64,000 nt of DNA from Alcanivorax sp. REN37 (GCF_041102775.1 NZ_JBGCUO010000001.1:2516438-2580437), one strand, 5' to 3'. Counted from the first letter of the stretch, positions 16,341 to 26,232 are shown. A program made the numbers and translations. The notes: generated from the sequence alone by a model not told the origin.

Positions 16341-17693
16341 ATGCATACCGACCTTGCCAGCGCCGAACGGCGCATCTACAGCGTCAGCCGACTCAATCTG
16401 GAGGCCCAGGGCCTGCTGGAGGGCGGCTTTGCCCTGATTTGGCTCGAAGCTGAGCTGTCGAACCTGTCGCGGCCCGCGTCCGGTCACCTCTACTTCTCGC
16501 TCAAAGACGACCGCGCTCAGGTCAACGCCGCCATGTTCCGTGGCCGCAATCAACTGCTGCGATTCCAGCCTCGCAACGGTTTACAGGTGCTGGTGCGCGC
16601 GCGGGTAACGCTGTACGTACCGCGCGGCAGCTACCAATTGGTGATCGAGCACATGGAAGAAGCCGGCGAGGGCCGGCTGCGCCAGGAATTCGAACGGCTC
16701 AAAGCGCTATTGCAGCAGGAAGGGCTGTTCGAGCCGGAGCGCAAGCGGCCGCTGCCGACGCTGCCGCGGCAAATCGGCGTCATCACCTCGCCCAGTGGCG
16801 CTGCATTGCATGACATTTTGCAGGTGCTGCGCCGCCGCTGCCCGCAGATCCCGGTGCTGATCTACCCCAGCGCCGTGCAGGGTCAAGATGCACCTGCCCA
16901 GCTGCGCGCGGCACTGGCACTGGCCAATGCCCGCCAGGAATGCGATGTGCTGATTCTCGGCCGGGGCGGTGGATCGCTGGAGGACCTGTGGGCCTTCAAC
17001 GATGAGCAGTTGGCGCGCGACGTGGCCGCCAGCGCTATCCCGGTGGTGTCCGCCGTCGGCCACGAAGTGGACAGCGCGCTCACCGACTTCACCGCCGACC
17101 TACGCGCGCCGACGCCATCCGCCGCCGCCGAATTGGTAGGACCGGACCTGAGCCGGGTGGCGCAACAACTGGGCCTCCAGCAGCAGCGGCTGGCGCGCGC
17201 CATGTCGCGCACGCTGTCACTGCCGCTGGAGCAGCTGCGCCATCTGCAGCGCCGTTTGCGTCATCCGCGTGAGCAACTGGAGCAGTACGCCCAGCAGTTG
17301 GACGAGTTAGACGGCCGCCTGCGCCGGGCGCTGCACCAGCGGCTCGAGCAACAGCGTAGCCACCTGCACTACTTGGAGCGTCGGCTCAGGTCGCAAAGCC
17401 CCAGCGCCACTTTGCTGCGCGCCCGGCAGCAGCTGGACAGCCAGCGGCGGCGACTGGATGCCGCCATCCAACGCCGCTTACAACAGCGGCAGGATCAACT
17501 GGCCACGCTTGGCCACCGCCTGCACACCAGCAGCCCGCTGGCGACGCTGGGACGGGGGTATGCAATCGGTTTCAAACAGGAGCAGGCGCTGCGCTCGGTC
17601 AGTCAAGTCAGCGCCGGGGAGCGCATTATGGTGCGGCTCGCAGACGGCCGCTTAGAGGCAGATGTGGTCAGCGTGACGCCGACCGAGGGCTGA
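16341..17693 (+). CDS. xseA: Exodeoxyribonuclease VII large subunit
   Basis: 450 residues. Together with several small XseB subunits it forms exonuclease VII, which degrades single-stranded DNA from both ends into oligonucleotides and takes part in mismatch repair and quinolone-damage tolerance. The N-terminal OB-fold (about residues 10-105) is followed by the catalytic domain with [32 protein letters not shown] and [17 protein letters not shown] long Gln/Arg/Leu-rich coiled coil (about 270-400) and a C-terminal segment with TLGRGYAI complete it. Length is typical. It is divergent from guaB, as in many Gammaproteobacteria. Confidence 0.97.
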   Translation: MHTDLASAERRIYSVSRLNLEAQGLLEGGFALIWLEAELSNLSRPASGHLYFSLKDDRAQVNAAMFRGRNQLLRFQPRNGLQVLVRARVTLYVPRGSYQLVIEHMEEAGEGRLRQEFERLKALLQQEGLFEPERKRPLPTLPRQIGVITSPSGAALHDILQVLRRRCPQIPVLIYPSAVQGQDAPAQLRAALALANARQECDVLILGRGGGSLEDLWAFNDEQLARDVAASAIPVVSAVGHEVDSALTDFTADLRAPTPSAAAELVGPDLSRVAQQLGLQQQRLARAMSRTLSLPLEQLRHLQRRLRHPREQLEQYAQQLDELDGRLRRALHQRLEQQRSHLHYLERRLRSQSPSATLLRARQQLDSQRRRLDAAIQRRLQQRQDQLATLGHRLHTSSPLATLGRGYAIGFKQEQALRSVSQVSAGERIMVRLADGRLEADVVSVTPTEG

Positions 17694-18023
17694 ACTGTTC
17701 TGGTATCACTGAGTAACGGCGTGACCGCGACTTCGATGGTGTGAGGAGTGCCTGGCCCACGGAGCGGCGTCCGTGATCTCCGAGCACTCGGGAGGTTCAA
17801 CAGGTTCAACAGGTTCAACAGGTTCAACAGGCAGGATAAGTGGGCATCCCTCGCCAGCCCAGCCAGAGCACGCCACCCCATCAGAGCGATTCCGCGCCGC
17901 ACACCGTCCCCACCTCATCGGAATCACGCCGCTCGACACTGCCAACTGGGCGCGTGACGGCCTCAATCACGCCGGTTGCGCCGCCTCCTCTACTAGTCCG
18001 CGCAGGCCACACCGGCTAGCGGG
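17694..18023. other. Intergenic region between xseA and the hybrid kinase
   Basis: No credible gene lies in these 330 bases between two convergent genes. The only structure I see is the 4-copy 9-bp tandem repeat at 17794-17829. There is no clear intrinsic terminator. Confidence 0.6.
17794..17829. repeat. Four tandem copies of GGTTCAACA
   Basis: Four perfect 9-bp units run head to tail at 17794-17829. The unit length is a multiple of three, but no gene covers it on either strand. It is a small minisatellite in the gap between convergent genes. Confidence 0.95.
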
Positions 18024-19940
18024 TCATGCCTCAGCCGAGGGCAAATAACGCCCCACCACCTCCAGCAACTGGCGCCGCAGGAATGGCTTCGACAGGTAAT
18101 CGTCCATGCCCGCCTCCAGACAGCGCTCGCGCTCACCGGCCAAGGCATTGGCGGTCAGTGCCACCACTGGCAACCGGGTACGCTGCTGATCCTGCTCCCA
18201 CGCGCGCAGGCGGCGGGTGGCTTCGAGGCCATCGAGGACCGGCATCTGCACATCCATCAAGATGCAGTCCACTTGCGCGCTGGCCAGTCGCACCAGCGCC
18301 TGCTCGCCGTTCTCGGCACTGATCACGGTGACTCCGCTGTCGCGCAACATGCGCTCGGTGACCATGCGATTGATGCTGTTGTCTTCCACCAGCAGCACCG
18401 TGCCACGCAGTACTTGCAGCCGCTCTGGTGCCGCCAGCGGTGCGCTGGCGCCGCCACGGCGAGCATCCAGCACGAACTCGGCAACAAATGTGGAGCCGCC
18501 ACCGGCGCGACTGCTCACCGTCAATTCGCCGCCAAGCATGGCGCACAAGCGGCGCGAAATGGCCAGACCCAAGCCAGCACCGCCATAACGGCGCGAGGTG
18601 GATGAATCGAGCTGGGAAAATGCCAAAAACAGGCCATGCAGTTTGTCATCAGGAATGCCGATACCGGTATCGCGCACCGCCAGCGTCAGCCGCACCCGAT
18701 CACTGCCCGCCACCGGCTCGCAGCCGACCTGCACATGGATGCTGCCGCGATCGGTGAATTTCACCGCGTTCGACACCAGATTGCCCAGCACCTGCCGCAA
18801 CCGGGTGGAATCAGAGCGCACCGCCAGATCCGCCACGCTGTCGAGCCCGTCCAGCGTCAACGCCAGCCCTTTCTGCTCGGCCAGGTAGCGGAAGTTGGCC
18901 ACGCAGTTACGGATCAACTCTGCGACCGGGAAGAAGCGCAGTTCCAGATCCATGCGCCCGGATTCGATGCGCGAGAAATCGAGAATATCGTTGATCACGT
19001 TGAGCAGATGGTTGGTGGACTCCACCGCCGCGCTGGCGTATTCGCGCTGCTCTTGGCTCAGCTCGGTGGTTTCCATCAACTGCAGCATGCCGAGCACCCC
19101 GTTGAGCGGGGTGCGCAACTCGTGGCTCATCATCGCCAAAAAACCGCTCTTGGCATCACTGGCGGCTTCTGCGCGTTGCTGCGCGGCGCGCAGCTCATTC
19201 ATCGCCGCATCCTGCTCGCGGCGGGCCCGCTCCAGCGCCGAGGCCAACTCGTTGATGTCGGTTTGCAGCTCGGCCAGTTCACCGCCGAGACTGCTGGTGC
19301 CGCGCACGTGATAGCCGCCGGCGCGGATCACCCGCACCAACCGTGACAACGCCGCCAGCGGTGTCGACAGCGTGCCGGCCAAACGCCCGGCAATCCAAAA
19401 CGCCGCCAACAGTGCCGCCAGCGCCGGCGCCAGTGACGCCAGCAAAATCTGCCGCTGCCGCGCTGAGACCGACTCACTGGAGAGCCCGACGACTACCTCC
19501 CCAATCGGCAGCGGCGTGTCAGTGACCACCTGCGCCGGCGTCACTGCGGTGCCGCCATCCGGCACCGTCACCGGCTGCCGATAGATGCGCGACGAAAACG
19601 TCAGCAGCGCCCGCTGCTGTTGGCGAATATCGGCATCACCGGCGCTCTGGTAGAGCAGCACATCACCGCGCACATCAGTGAACAGCACATAGCGCACTTC
19701 GGCATCCAGCAACGCCAGTTGCGCTTGCTGGCGCAGGTCTTCGAAATTGCCGGACAGCACCCCGTACTCGGATGAGGTGGCCAGGTGCTGGGCAATGAAA
19801 TGGCCCTTGCCGGCCAGCTCGGCGGCGGCGTCATTGAAGCGCTGCCAGGTCACCAAGCCGAGCAGCAGCAACAGCAGGATCAGCGCTGGCACTATGCCCA
19901 GCAAACGCAGCTGCACCCGCAGCGAGACATTGCGCTTCAT
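18024..19940 (-). CDS. Hybrid sensor histidine kinase with receiver domain
   Basis: 638 residues. Layout: transmembrane helix at about 11-33, periplasmic sensor of about 125 residues, second helix at about 165-188, and a HAMP linker (about 188-240). A coiled coil leads into the HisKA domain with phospho-acceptor His273 in MMSHELRTPLNG. The ATPase domain has N-box LGNLVSNAVKFTD, RDTGIGIP and GGAGLGLAIS. A receiver domain follows with its acceptor Asp in ILMDVQMPVLDG. There is no Hpt domain, so a separate phosphotransfer partner is expected. The ATG overlaps the stop of the binding-protein gene (ATGA), which in turn overlaps the TonB receptor gene. The kinase therefore probably senses the solute handled by those two proteins, through the binding protein or directly. 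Confidence 0.93.
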   Translation of the reverse strand: MKRNVSLRVQLRLLGIVPALILLLLLLGLVTWQRFNDAAAELAGKGHFIAQHLATSSEYGVLSGNFEDLRQQAQLALLDAEVRYVLFTDVRGDVLLYQSAGDADIRQQQRALLTFSSRIYRQPVTVPDGGTAVTPAQVVTDTPLPIGEVVVGLSSESVSARQRQILLASLAPALAALLAAFWIAGRLAGTLSTPLAALSRLVRVIRAGGYHVRGTSSLGGELAELQTDINELASALERARREQDAAMNELRAAQQRAEAASDAKSGFLAMMSHELRTPLNGVLGMLQLMETTELSQEQREYASAAVESTNHLLNVINDILDFSRIESGRMDLELRFFPVAELIRNCVANFRYLAEQKGLALTLDGLDSVADLAVRSDSTRLRQVLGNLVSNAVKFTDRGSIHVQVGCEPVAGSDRVRLTLAVRDTGIGIPDDKLHGLFLAFSQLDSSTSRRYGGAGLGLAISRRLCAMLGGELTVSSRAGGGSTFVAEFVLDARRGGASAPLAAPERLQVLRGTVLLVEDNSINRMVTERMLRDSGVTVISAENGEQALVRLASAQVDCILMDVQMPVLDGLEATRRLRAWEQDQQRTRLPVVALTANALAGERERCLEAGMDDYLSKPFLRRQLLEVVGRYLPSAEA

Positions 19941-20824
19941 GGCGTACCTCCCAGCAACTGCTGCAGTTGCTGCTCATCCAGCCAGGGCACGTCATAGGCG
20001 CGTGCCACATGCTGGTTCACCAACACTGAGAAATGCACCGGGAACCGCGCCTGAGGCCAACGCCGTTGGGCGCGAAAAGTGGTCAGGGCCAGCGCGGCGT
20101 CGGCGGCGTAGTCTTCCAGCGTGCTGTAACTGGATGCCACGCTGCCGGCGCGCACAAATACTTCGCCGGGGCCGACCACTGGCACCTGCTGACGATAACC
20201 GGTGAGCAGTACCAAACGCGCCGACGCGGCATTGAACAGTGCGCTGTCGGAGACACCCAGTAGCACATCGGTGTGCGCCAGCAGACGTGGCAGCTGGCGC
20301 GCCATCGAGGTCTGGTCAGTGACCGCCTGCACTTGCAACTGCAGGTCCAGCGCCCGTGCACTGTCCTGCAAGCCCTGCAATTGCCACTGGCTGTCCGGCC
20401 CTACCAGCACCCCTACCCGCCTGGCGCGCGGGAACAACCAATGCAGCAGCTGTAACTGGCGGTGCGGATCATTCTCGGCAAACGAGCCGCTGCAGTGGCA
20501 ACCTCGTTCCAGCGCCGCCAATAACTGGGCGCGCGCAATGCCGACTCCCCACACCGGCCGATCACCGGCCAATGCCTGCTGGAAGGCGTCATCCCCCAAC
20601 GCCACCCACAACTGCGCCGCGGCCGGTGGCACTAAGGTCACCTGATCGGCCACTGCCGTCAGCGCGGCGGCAAACTCAGCGCGCAGCTGATCGGAGGAAC
20701 CCAGCACCGCCACGGGCAGCGGCCCGGCGCGCAGCGGCAGCGCTGCCAGCAGCAGCCACAGCAGCGCCAAGATGCCGCTGAGGCCGCGCACGCGGCTCAG
20801 AATGACAGCGTCGCGCCCAGCCAT
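19937..20824 (-). CDS. Periplasmic substrate-binding-like protein paired with sensor kinase
   Basis: 295 residues with a Sec signal (about residues 1-33, LLWLLLAALPLRAG). The mature part has the two-lobed layout of ABC_sub_bind (PF04392-like) proteins: LPVAVLGSSDQLRAEF, FPRARRVGVLVGPDSQW, a middle segment with DVLLGVSDSALFN, and a C-terminal HFSVLVNQHVARAYDV. There are no ABC permease or ATPase genes nearby, so it probably presents a ligand to the adjacent hybrid kinase rather than feeding a transporter. It overlaps the TonB receptor gene by 28 bases and the kinase gene by 4. A downstream GTG at 20806 is an alternative start. The ligand is unknown. Confidence 0.8.
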   Translation of the reverse strand: MAGRDAVILSRVRGLSGILALLWLLLAALPLRAGPLPVAVLGSSDQLRAEFAAALTAVADQVTLVPPAAAQLWVALGDDAFQQALAGDRPVWGVGIARAQLLAALERGCHCSGSFAENDPHRQLQLLHWLFPRARRVGVLVGPDSQWQLQGLQDSARALDLQLQVQAVTDQTSMARQLPRLLAHTDVLLGVSDSALFNAASARLVLLTGYRQQVPVVGPGEVFVRAGSVASSYSTLEDYAADAALALTTFRAQRRWPQARFPVHFSVLVNQHVARAYDVPWLDEQQLQQLLGGTP

Positions 20825-22920
20825 ACCCGGTAGCGCTCCCGATAATAGTTCTCCGCAAATACCACCGCGTCACGGCTCAGACTGTATTCACCGGACAGCG
20901 TCCATTGCAGGGTGGTAGCAGCCGCCAGCGGCTGTTGATACTGGAGCATGGCGCCCAGTTGCTCGTAACGGCGCGTGTTAAGCGGCTGGGCACGCAGGTA
21001 GCGCAGGCCCAGGTTCCAATGGGGATCCAGCGTCCAGTGCCACAGCGCCGAACCACTGTGATGGGCGGCCAGCCGGCGCTCAGCCCGAGCGCTGCTGCGG
21101 CTGCGAATTTCCGCTGCCGTCAGCCGCAACTGGTGACGCCAATGCGGCCGTAGATCCAGCGTCGCCTCCCAGCCATGGTGGGTCACCCAATCATTATTGT
21201 GGGCTTCGAATTCCACCGGATTCATCGGATGGGTAATAAGGCTGGTGAGGTGCTCATCGAACACCCGCAGGTCCAATACCAGCGGCCCCTTTCCCATGAA
21301 ATAGCCGATCTCGCTGGCGCGTATTTTCTCCGGTTGCAAGCTGCCGTCGGCGCTCTGGGTCAGGAACAAGCGCGCCTGCGTATCGCCAAGCAGCGCCGCT
21401 GCCTGCTGCCGCCAGGCCGGAGACAGTCCGTGCAGGCGGATATCGTAATCGGCATGGGCTTCAAACAAGTCCACCGTGCGCACCGCCCGCGAGTGCACCA
21501 ACCGCACCCCGTGCCCGGGCGCAGGCCGCCACACCAGCGCCGCGCGCGGGCTCAATTGACGGCCATTGATTTGGTCCTGCTGGTAGAAGCTGCCGAAGTG
21601 CAGCAGCAGCGGATCGAGCACCCGCCACTCCAACTGCCCGAACAAAGCGTGGCTGCGGTTATCACGCTGCCCGCCGAGGTAGAACTCGCTGTCTGCGCTG
21701 TCATGGCGCAACTGGGCGCCAGACACCAGCCGCAGGCGCGGGTGTAGCTGCCAGGTGTCCTGCAGCTCCAAATCCAGGCGCCCTTCCTGCAAGCCCCGGT
21801 CCACGCGCCCGCACAGCGGCGCAGCGCCGCTGGCGAGCAGCGTCTGGTAGCGCTGCACTGAGGCGGCATCCCCGGGCAGCGCCGCCAGCGTGGCATTGAG
21901 GTCGCGCCCCTGTGCTTCGAACAGATCACGCAGCTCCCGGGAAAACAGCAGCCCCCCGCCGGGGCCAGGCTGGCCGGTCAACGGATCCAGTGCACACAGG
22001 CTGAGGGTGTCGTCGGTGCGGCTCCACTGAGCGTAGCCCTGCAGCTGCAGTTGATGCTCGGGAGAAAGCTGATGCTGCCAGCGCCCCTGTACGAACAGGT
22101 TCTGGTGGCTGTCGGACCGACTGTCGGTCCAGCGCGCGAACTGCGACCAGCCGGCCTCCGGCGGTCGCTGTTGGCGGGTTTCGGCGCCGCCCAGCCACAG
22201 TTCCACGGTGTTGCTGGCATCCAGTTCGTACACCAGCCGCAGATTGCCCTGGCGGATGCGCTTGCTGTCGTGCTGGCGTAAGCCATCAATGAGATCACGG
22301 TGGTCATAGCCACGGTCACCGTGCTCGGACAGGCTCCAGCGCAAGGCGCCGTCTTGCCAGCGCAGGCCCTGATGGGCACGCAGTCCGTGAATGCCATTGC
22401 TGCCGGTTTCAGCCGCCAGTGCGGTGCGGGTGACATCGAGTGGGTGGCGGGTGACGATGTTGACCACCGCGGTGTAAGCGTTGGCGCCGTAGCTGGCGGC
22501 ACTGGGGCCGCGCGACACTTCGATGCGCTCGACGTCGGCCAGGTCCAGCGGCAGGTTGTTCCACATCACTCGCGCCAGCCCCGGCTGGTACACCGAGCGG
22601 CCGTCGATCAGCACCAGCATACGGCGGGTATCACGGGCAAGCGTGGGGTGGTAGCCCACGGTGGGCACGTTGCCGTCCACATTCAACGCTTGCATGCCGG
22701 GCACGAAGCGCATCACCTCGGCCAGCTCGCGGGCGCCGCTGCGTTGGATCAGCTCACGATCAAGGACGGTAACACTGCCAGGCACTTCCGATTGCGGCTG
22801 GCTCATACGAGCTGGCGTGAGCACTGCCGGCAGCGGCGCTTCGGCAGACCAAGGCACATCCGCCCCGACCCCGCCGGACCACCCCAGAAGCAGCAGCCAT
22901 CCCCAGCCCCGCCGCACCAT
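20797..22920 (-). CDS. TonB-dependent outer-membrane receptor
   Basis: 707 residues with a signal peptide (about 1-20, GGVGADVP). The plug domain (about 45-160) has VPGSVTVLDRELIQRSGARELAEVMRFVPGM in pattern, MLVLIDGRSVYQPG, and VERIEVSRGPSAASYGANAY. A 22-strand beta-barrel with alternating aromatic residues runs to the end, and the terminal WLGATLSF ends in Phe as outer-membrane proteins require. Such receptors import siderophores, cobalamin or other scarce solutes using TonB energy; the substrate is not evident. The gene starts only 5 bases after the stop of der and overlaps the binding-protein gene, so it may share a transcript with both. Confidence 0.93.
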   Translation of the reverse strand: MVRRGWGWLLLLGWSGGVGADVPWSAEAPLPAVLTPARMSQPQSEVPGSVTVLDRELIQRSGARELAEVMRFVPGMQALNVDGNVPTVGYHPTLARDTRRMLVLIDGRSVYQPGLARVMWNNLPLDLADVERIEVSRGPSAASYGANAYTAVVNIVTRHPLDVTRTALAAETGSNGIHGLRAHQGLRWQDGALRWSLSEHGDRGYDHRDLIDGLRQHDSKRIRQGNLRLVYELDASNTVELWLGGAETRQQRPPEAGWSQFARWTDSRSDSHQNLFVQGRWQHQLSPEHQLQLQGYAQWSRTDDTLSLCALDPLTGQPGPGGGLLFSRELRDLFEAQGRDLNATLAALPGDAASVQRYQTLLASGAAPLCGRVDRGLQEGRLDLELQDTWQLHPRLRLVSGAQLRHDSADSEFYLGGQRDNRSHALFGQLEWRVLDPLLLHFGSFYQQDQINGRQLSPRAALVWRPAPGHGVRLVHSRAVRTVDLFEAHADYDIRLHGLSPAWRQQAAALLGDTQARLFLTQSADGSLQPEKIRASEIGYFMGKGPLVLDLRVFDEHLTSLITHPMNPVEFEAHNNDWVTHHGWEATLDLRPHWRHQLRLTAAEIRSRSSARAERRLAAHHSGSALWHWTLDPHWNLGLRYLRAQPLNTRRYEQLGAMLQYQQPLAAATTLQWTLSGEYSLSRDAVVFAENYYRERYRVWLGATLSF

Positions 22921-22925
22921 GCCGG

Positions 22926-24323
22926 TTACCTTTTCTTGACGAACTTCATCATCCGGCGCTTGCTGCGGATCTGGCGCTCGGTCAGTTCGTTCTTCTTGCC
23001 CTCGTAGGGGTTGGCGCCGCTCTTGAACTCCACCCGCACCGGCGTGCCTTCCAACTTCAACAGCTCGCGGAAACGGTTTTCCAAGTAGCGGCGATAAGCG
23101 TCCGGTACCGCGTCAGCCTTGCTGCCGTGGATGATGATACGCGGCGGGTTGCTGCCGCCGATGTGCGCATAGCGCAACTTGATGCGGTTGCGGCCCACGA
23201 TCGGCGGCTGATGGCGGGCGGTGATTTCTTCCATCATGCGCGTCAACCGGTTGGTGCTGACCTTGGGGAACGCCGATTCCCAAGCACGGTGGATCAGCGG
23301 ATACAGATCGCCGACGCCGGTGCCGTGCAGAGCAGAAATAGTGTGGAAGCGCATCCAGGGCGCGAAATGCAGGCGGCGCTGCAGGTCGGCGCGGATTTTT
23401 TCGCGCTGTTCAGTGGGCTGGCCATCCCACTTGTTCACCGCCATCACCACACAGCGGCCCACCTCAATGACGTAACCCAGCAGATGCAGGTCTTGCTCGG
23501 TGAGTCCTTCTTGGGCGTCGATCACCAGCAGCACCACGTGGGCTTGGTCCACCGCCTGCATGGCTTTCACCACCGAGAACTTTTCCACCGCCTCGAACAC
23601 CTTGCCGCGGCGGCGGATGCCGGCGGTGTCCAGCAGCGTGTAGCGCTGGCCGTGCCGGGTATAGGGGATTTCGATGGTATCGCGGGTGGTGCCGGCCATG
23701 TCGTAGACCACCACTCGCTCTTCACCGAGCAGGCGGTTCACCAGCGTCGACTTGCCGACGTTGGGACGTCCCAATACCGCCACCCGGATGCCGCTTTCTT
23801 CGGCTTCCTGCTCGGCGTCGCGCTCCTCAGGCAACGGGAATCCGGACAGCACCTGCTCGATCATGCGGCGCACGTTGCGGCCGGTTTCCGCCGCCACGGG
23901 GTGCAGATCGCTGAGACCCAGGGCGTAGAACTCGGCACTGGCGGCGTGCTCATCGACGCCATCGATCTTGTTCACCAGCAGATGCACCGGCTTGTCCAAC
24001 TGGCGCAGCTGCTGCGCCAACTGCTGGTCAGCAGCAGTCAGGCCGGCACGGCCATCCACCAGGAACAACACCGCATCGGCTTCCGACAGCGCCTGCATCG
24101 CCTGATTGGTGGTGGCTTCCACCACCCCTTCGAGACCCTCACCGATACCGCCGGTATCGATCACCACATAGGGGCGATCGCCAATGCGGCCGCTGCCGTA
24201 TTTGCGGTCACGGGTGAGGCCGGGGAAATCGGCCACCAGCGCATCGCGGGTGCGGGTGAGATGGTTGAACAGGGTGGACTTGCCCACATTCGGGCGCCCC
24301 ACCAGGGCCAGCACGGGTTTCAT
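22926..24323 (-). CDS. der: Ribosome-assembly GTPase Der (EngA)
   Basis: 465 residues from ATG 24323 (MKPVLALVGRPNVGKST); a TTG six codons earlier is less likely. Der is an essential GTPase acting in 50S subunit maturation. It has two tandem G domains, each with a GRPNVGKST P-loop (about residues 8-16 and 190-198), DTGGI and DTAGI G3 motifs, NKID and NKWD G4 motifs, and a C-terminal KH-like domain ending in a basic tail (RSKRRMMKFVKKR). It is transcribed with the bamB-yfgM-hisS group in many relatives, but here an intrinsic terminator lies between bamB and der. Confidence 0.97.
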   Translation of the reverse strand: MKPVLALVGRPNVGKSTLFNHLTRTRDALVADFPGLTRDRKYGSGRIGDRPYVVIDTGGIGEGLEGVVEATTNQAMQALSEADAVLFLVDGRAGLTAADQQLAQQLRQLDKPVHLLVNKIDGVDEHAASAEFYALGLSDLHPVAAETGRNVRRMIEQVLSGFPLPEERDAEQEAEESGIRVAVLGRPNVGKSTLVNRLLGEERVVVYDMAGTTRDTIEIPYTRHGQRYTLLDTAGIRRRGKVFEAVEKFSVVKAMQAVDQAHVVLLVIDAQEGLTEQDLHLLGYVIEVGRCVVMAVNKWDGQPTEQREKIRADLQRRLHFAPWMRFHTISALHGTGVGDLYPLIHRAWESAFPKVSTNRLTRMMEEITARHQPPIVGRNRIKLRYAHIGGSNPPRIIIHGSKADAVPDAYRRYLENRFRELLKLEGTPVRVEFKSGANPYEGKKNELTERQIRSKRRMMKFVKKR

Positions 24324-24345
24324 CGACAGGTGATCACTCAATAAA

Positions 24346-24370
24346 GGACGCCCGCGAAGTGCGGGCGTCC
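24346..24370 (-). terminator. Intrinsic terminator after bamB
   Basis: GGACGCCCGC (24346-24355) pairs perfectly with GCGGGCGTCC (24361-24370) around a 5-base loop. On the minus strand it is followed by TTTATTG, and it lies 28 bases beyond the bamB stop. Confidence 0.8.
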
Positions 24371-24398
24371 GGAATGTTACTCGTTTATGGCGCCGCGG

Positions 24399-25556
24399 TC
24401 AGCGCGGTTCGAGCGTATAGGCCGCCAGCTTGCCCCGTTGGCCAAGTACGTACAGCACGTTGTCACGCACCAGCGGTGCGGCCGCGAAGCCTTTGCGGTG
24501 CAACCGGGCGCGGGCGGTGATGCGGCCAGTTTCAGCGTCCATCCAGTGCAAGTAGCCTTCGGCATCGCCGGTCACCAATTGCCCATGCTGCAGCGCCACG
24601 CCGGTAAGACCACGGCCATACAGCGCGTCCTGCTTCCACAGTGTATCGCCGCTGCGCTGGTCGATGGCCCACACATGGCCGGTGTGATCGGCGAGGAACA
24701 GCACGCCGCGACCGCTGGCCATCTGTGTGGTGGTGGACATTTCTTTGGTCCAATAGGGGCGGCCGCTTTCCTCATCCAGCACCGACACACTGCCCTGGAA
24801 ACTGCCGACGAATACACCGCCGCCCTCGACGATCATGTTGTTGCTGATGTCCACCAGCCGCTCCAACTCGGAACGCCCGGTGGGCTCAGCCGCGCGGCGC
24901 TCCCACAGCGGCGCACCGGTGTCGGCATCCAGCGCCGCCACCTTGCCGTTGGCGAACGCCACGTAGACGCGGTCGTTGGCAATCAGCGGTGTGGCGGCAC
25001 CACGCAGGATCAGGATCGGCACCGGGTTATCAAAACTCCAGCGCTGCTCACCGGACAGCGTGTCGAGTGCAAACACACGGCCATCAATGCTCTGGAACAC
25101 CGCAATAGAGGCATTCACCGCCGGCGGCGCCAGCACCTCTGAGCCGAGCGCCACGCGCCAAACTTCGCTGCCGTCGTCTTCCGAGCGCGCCACTGCGTCA
25201 CCCTCACGGGTGCCGTACATCACCAGCCCGTAGCCGGCGTACAAGCCGCCGCTGATGCGCTCGCCAGTTTTCACCCGCCACAGACGCTTGCCGCGCTCAT
25301 GGGCGAAGCCGGCGATCACGCCCTGATAGTCAGCGGCATAGATGCCGCGATGGGTTTCTGCCGGGGTCAGCCGCAACGCTTGTTTCTTGACGCCGTCGCC
25401 CACTTGGCGGCTCCACAGCGTCTTAGCCCGGTATTCACTGCTGAATTCCGGCAGTGGATTGGGTTCGATGGCGTTGGGGTTACTGCTGCACCCGGCCAGC
25501 CACAACAGGGCAGCCAGTGCGGCCAGCGGCCCCAGCAAACGACGCTGCTTGATCAC
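24399..25556 (-). CDS. bamB: Outer-membrane assembly lipoprotein BamB
   Basis: 385 residues from a GTG preceded by AAGGAGA. The N-terminus is a lipoprotein signal with lipobox LAGC (Cys at about residue 22). The rest is an eight-bladed beta-propeller of PQQ-type repeats, visible as recurring W or Y, DxxxG and LW segments (RVFALDTLSGEQRWSF, VAALDADTGAPLWERR, VWAIDQRSGDTLWKQ). BamB is anchored in the inner leaflet of the outer membrane and helps BamA insert beta-barrel proteins. It follows yfgM after 28 bases, the conserved yfgM-bamB arrangement, and is followed by a terminator before der. Confidence 0.96.
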   Translation of the reverse strand: MIKQRRLLGPLAALAALLWLAGCSSNPNAIEPNPLPEFSSEYRAKTLWSRQVGDGVKKQALRLTPAETHRGIYAADYQGVIAGFAHERGKRLWRVKTGERISGGLYAGYGLVMYGTREGDAVARSEDDGSEVWRVALGSEVLAPPAVNASIAVFQSIDGRVFALDTLSGEQRWSFDNPVPILILRGAATPLIANDRVYVAFANGKVAALDADTGAPLWERRAAEPTGRSELERLVDISNNMIVEGGGVFVGSFQGSVSVLDEESGRPYWTKEMSTTTQMASGRGVLFLADHTGHVWAIDQRSGDTLWKQDALYGRGLTGVALQHGQLVTGDAEGYLHWMDAETGRITARARLHRKGFAAAPLVRDNVLYVLGQRGKLAAYTLEPR

Positions 25557-25584
25557 CTAAGTCTCCTTGCCCTACACACTGCGT

Positions 25585-26232
25585 TCAGGACGCAGGCGCA
25601 AGATCGTCCAGTTTCATGCGGATGCGCTCGGCCAGCGAATCGCCCTGCGGGGCAGCGGCCAGCGCTTCGTCGTAGGCACCGCGGGCGGCTCCAGCCTCAC
25701 CCTTCTGGCGCAGTGCATCACCGCGCAACTCTGCCACTTGGGCGGACCAGTCGACGGGGAAGCGGCCTTTCAGGGTGGCCAGCGCGGCGTCGAAGTCCTG
25801 ACGCTGGATGTCCACCCGCGCCAGTCGCAGACGAGCGGTGTACACCAGCGCGTCGTTGCGGTCGGCTTTGATCACATCGTTGAGGTATCCCGCCGCGGCA
25901 TCGTAGTCGCCGGCGGCCACCGCCTTGCGTGCCAGTGCCAAGCCAGCGTGGCTGGCGTACACGGTGCTGCCGTAATCCTTGCGCAGCTGGTCGGCCTGCT
26001 CTTCCACCTCGGCCCAGGCCACAGTGTCGTCACGGCCTTCCACTTGCGCCAGCGCGCCGAGCATTTTCTCGTAGGCGATGGAAGCACCTTGCGCTTGGTT
26101 GGCGTTGTGGCTATTCCAGAACCGCATGCCCACCACCGCGGCCACCGCCACCAGCACCCCAATCAACACGGCGCTGCCGTTGCGTGCCCACCAGTCACGC
26201 AGCACTTCAATCTGTTCTTCTTCGCTTCTCAT
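25585..26232 (-). CDS. yfgM: YfgM family tetratricopeptide membrane protein
   Basis: 215 residues. A short cytoplasmic N-terminus (MRSEEEQIEVLRDWWARNG) and one transmembrane helix (about residues 20-40) lead to a periplasmic part of TPR-like helical repeats (YEKMLGALAQVEG, AGLALARKAVAAGDYDAA, LRLARVDIQRQDFDAALATLKG). YfgM associates with the SecYEG translocon and periplasmic chaperones and is encoded between hisS and bamB in many Gammaproteobacteria, exactly as here. GGAGAAAGG precedes the ATG. Length is typical for the family. Confidence 0.92.
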   Translation of the reverse strand: MRSEEEQIEVLRDWWARNGSAVLIGVLVAVAAVVGMRFWNSHNANQAQGASIAYEKMLGALAQVEGRDDTVAWAEVEEQADQLRKDYGSTVYASHAGLALARKAVAAGDYDAAAGYLNDVIKADRNDALVYTARLRLARVDIQRQDFDAALATLKGRFPVDWSAQVAELRGDALRQKGEAGAARGAYDEALAAAPQGDSLAERIRMKLDDLAPAS

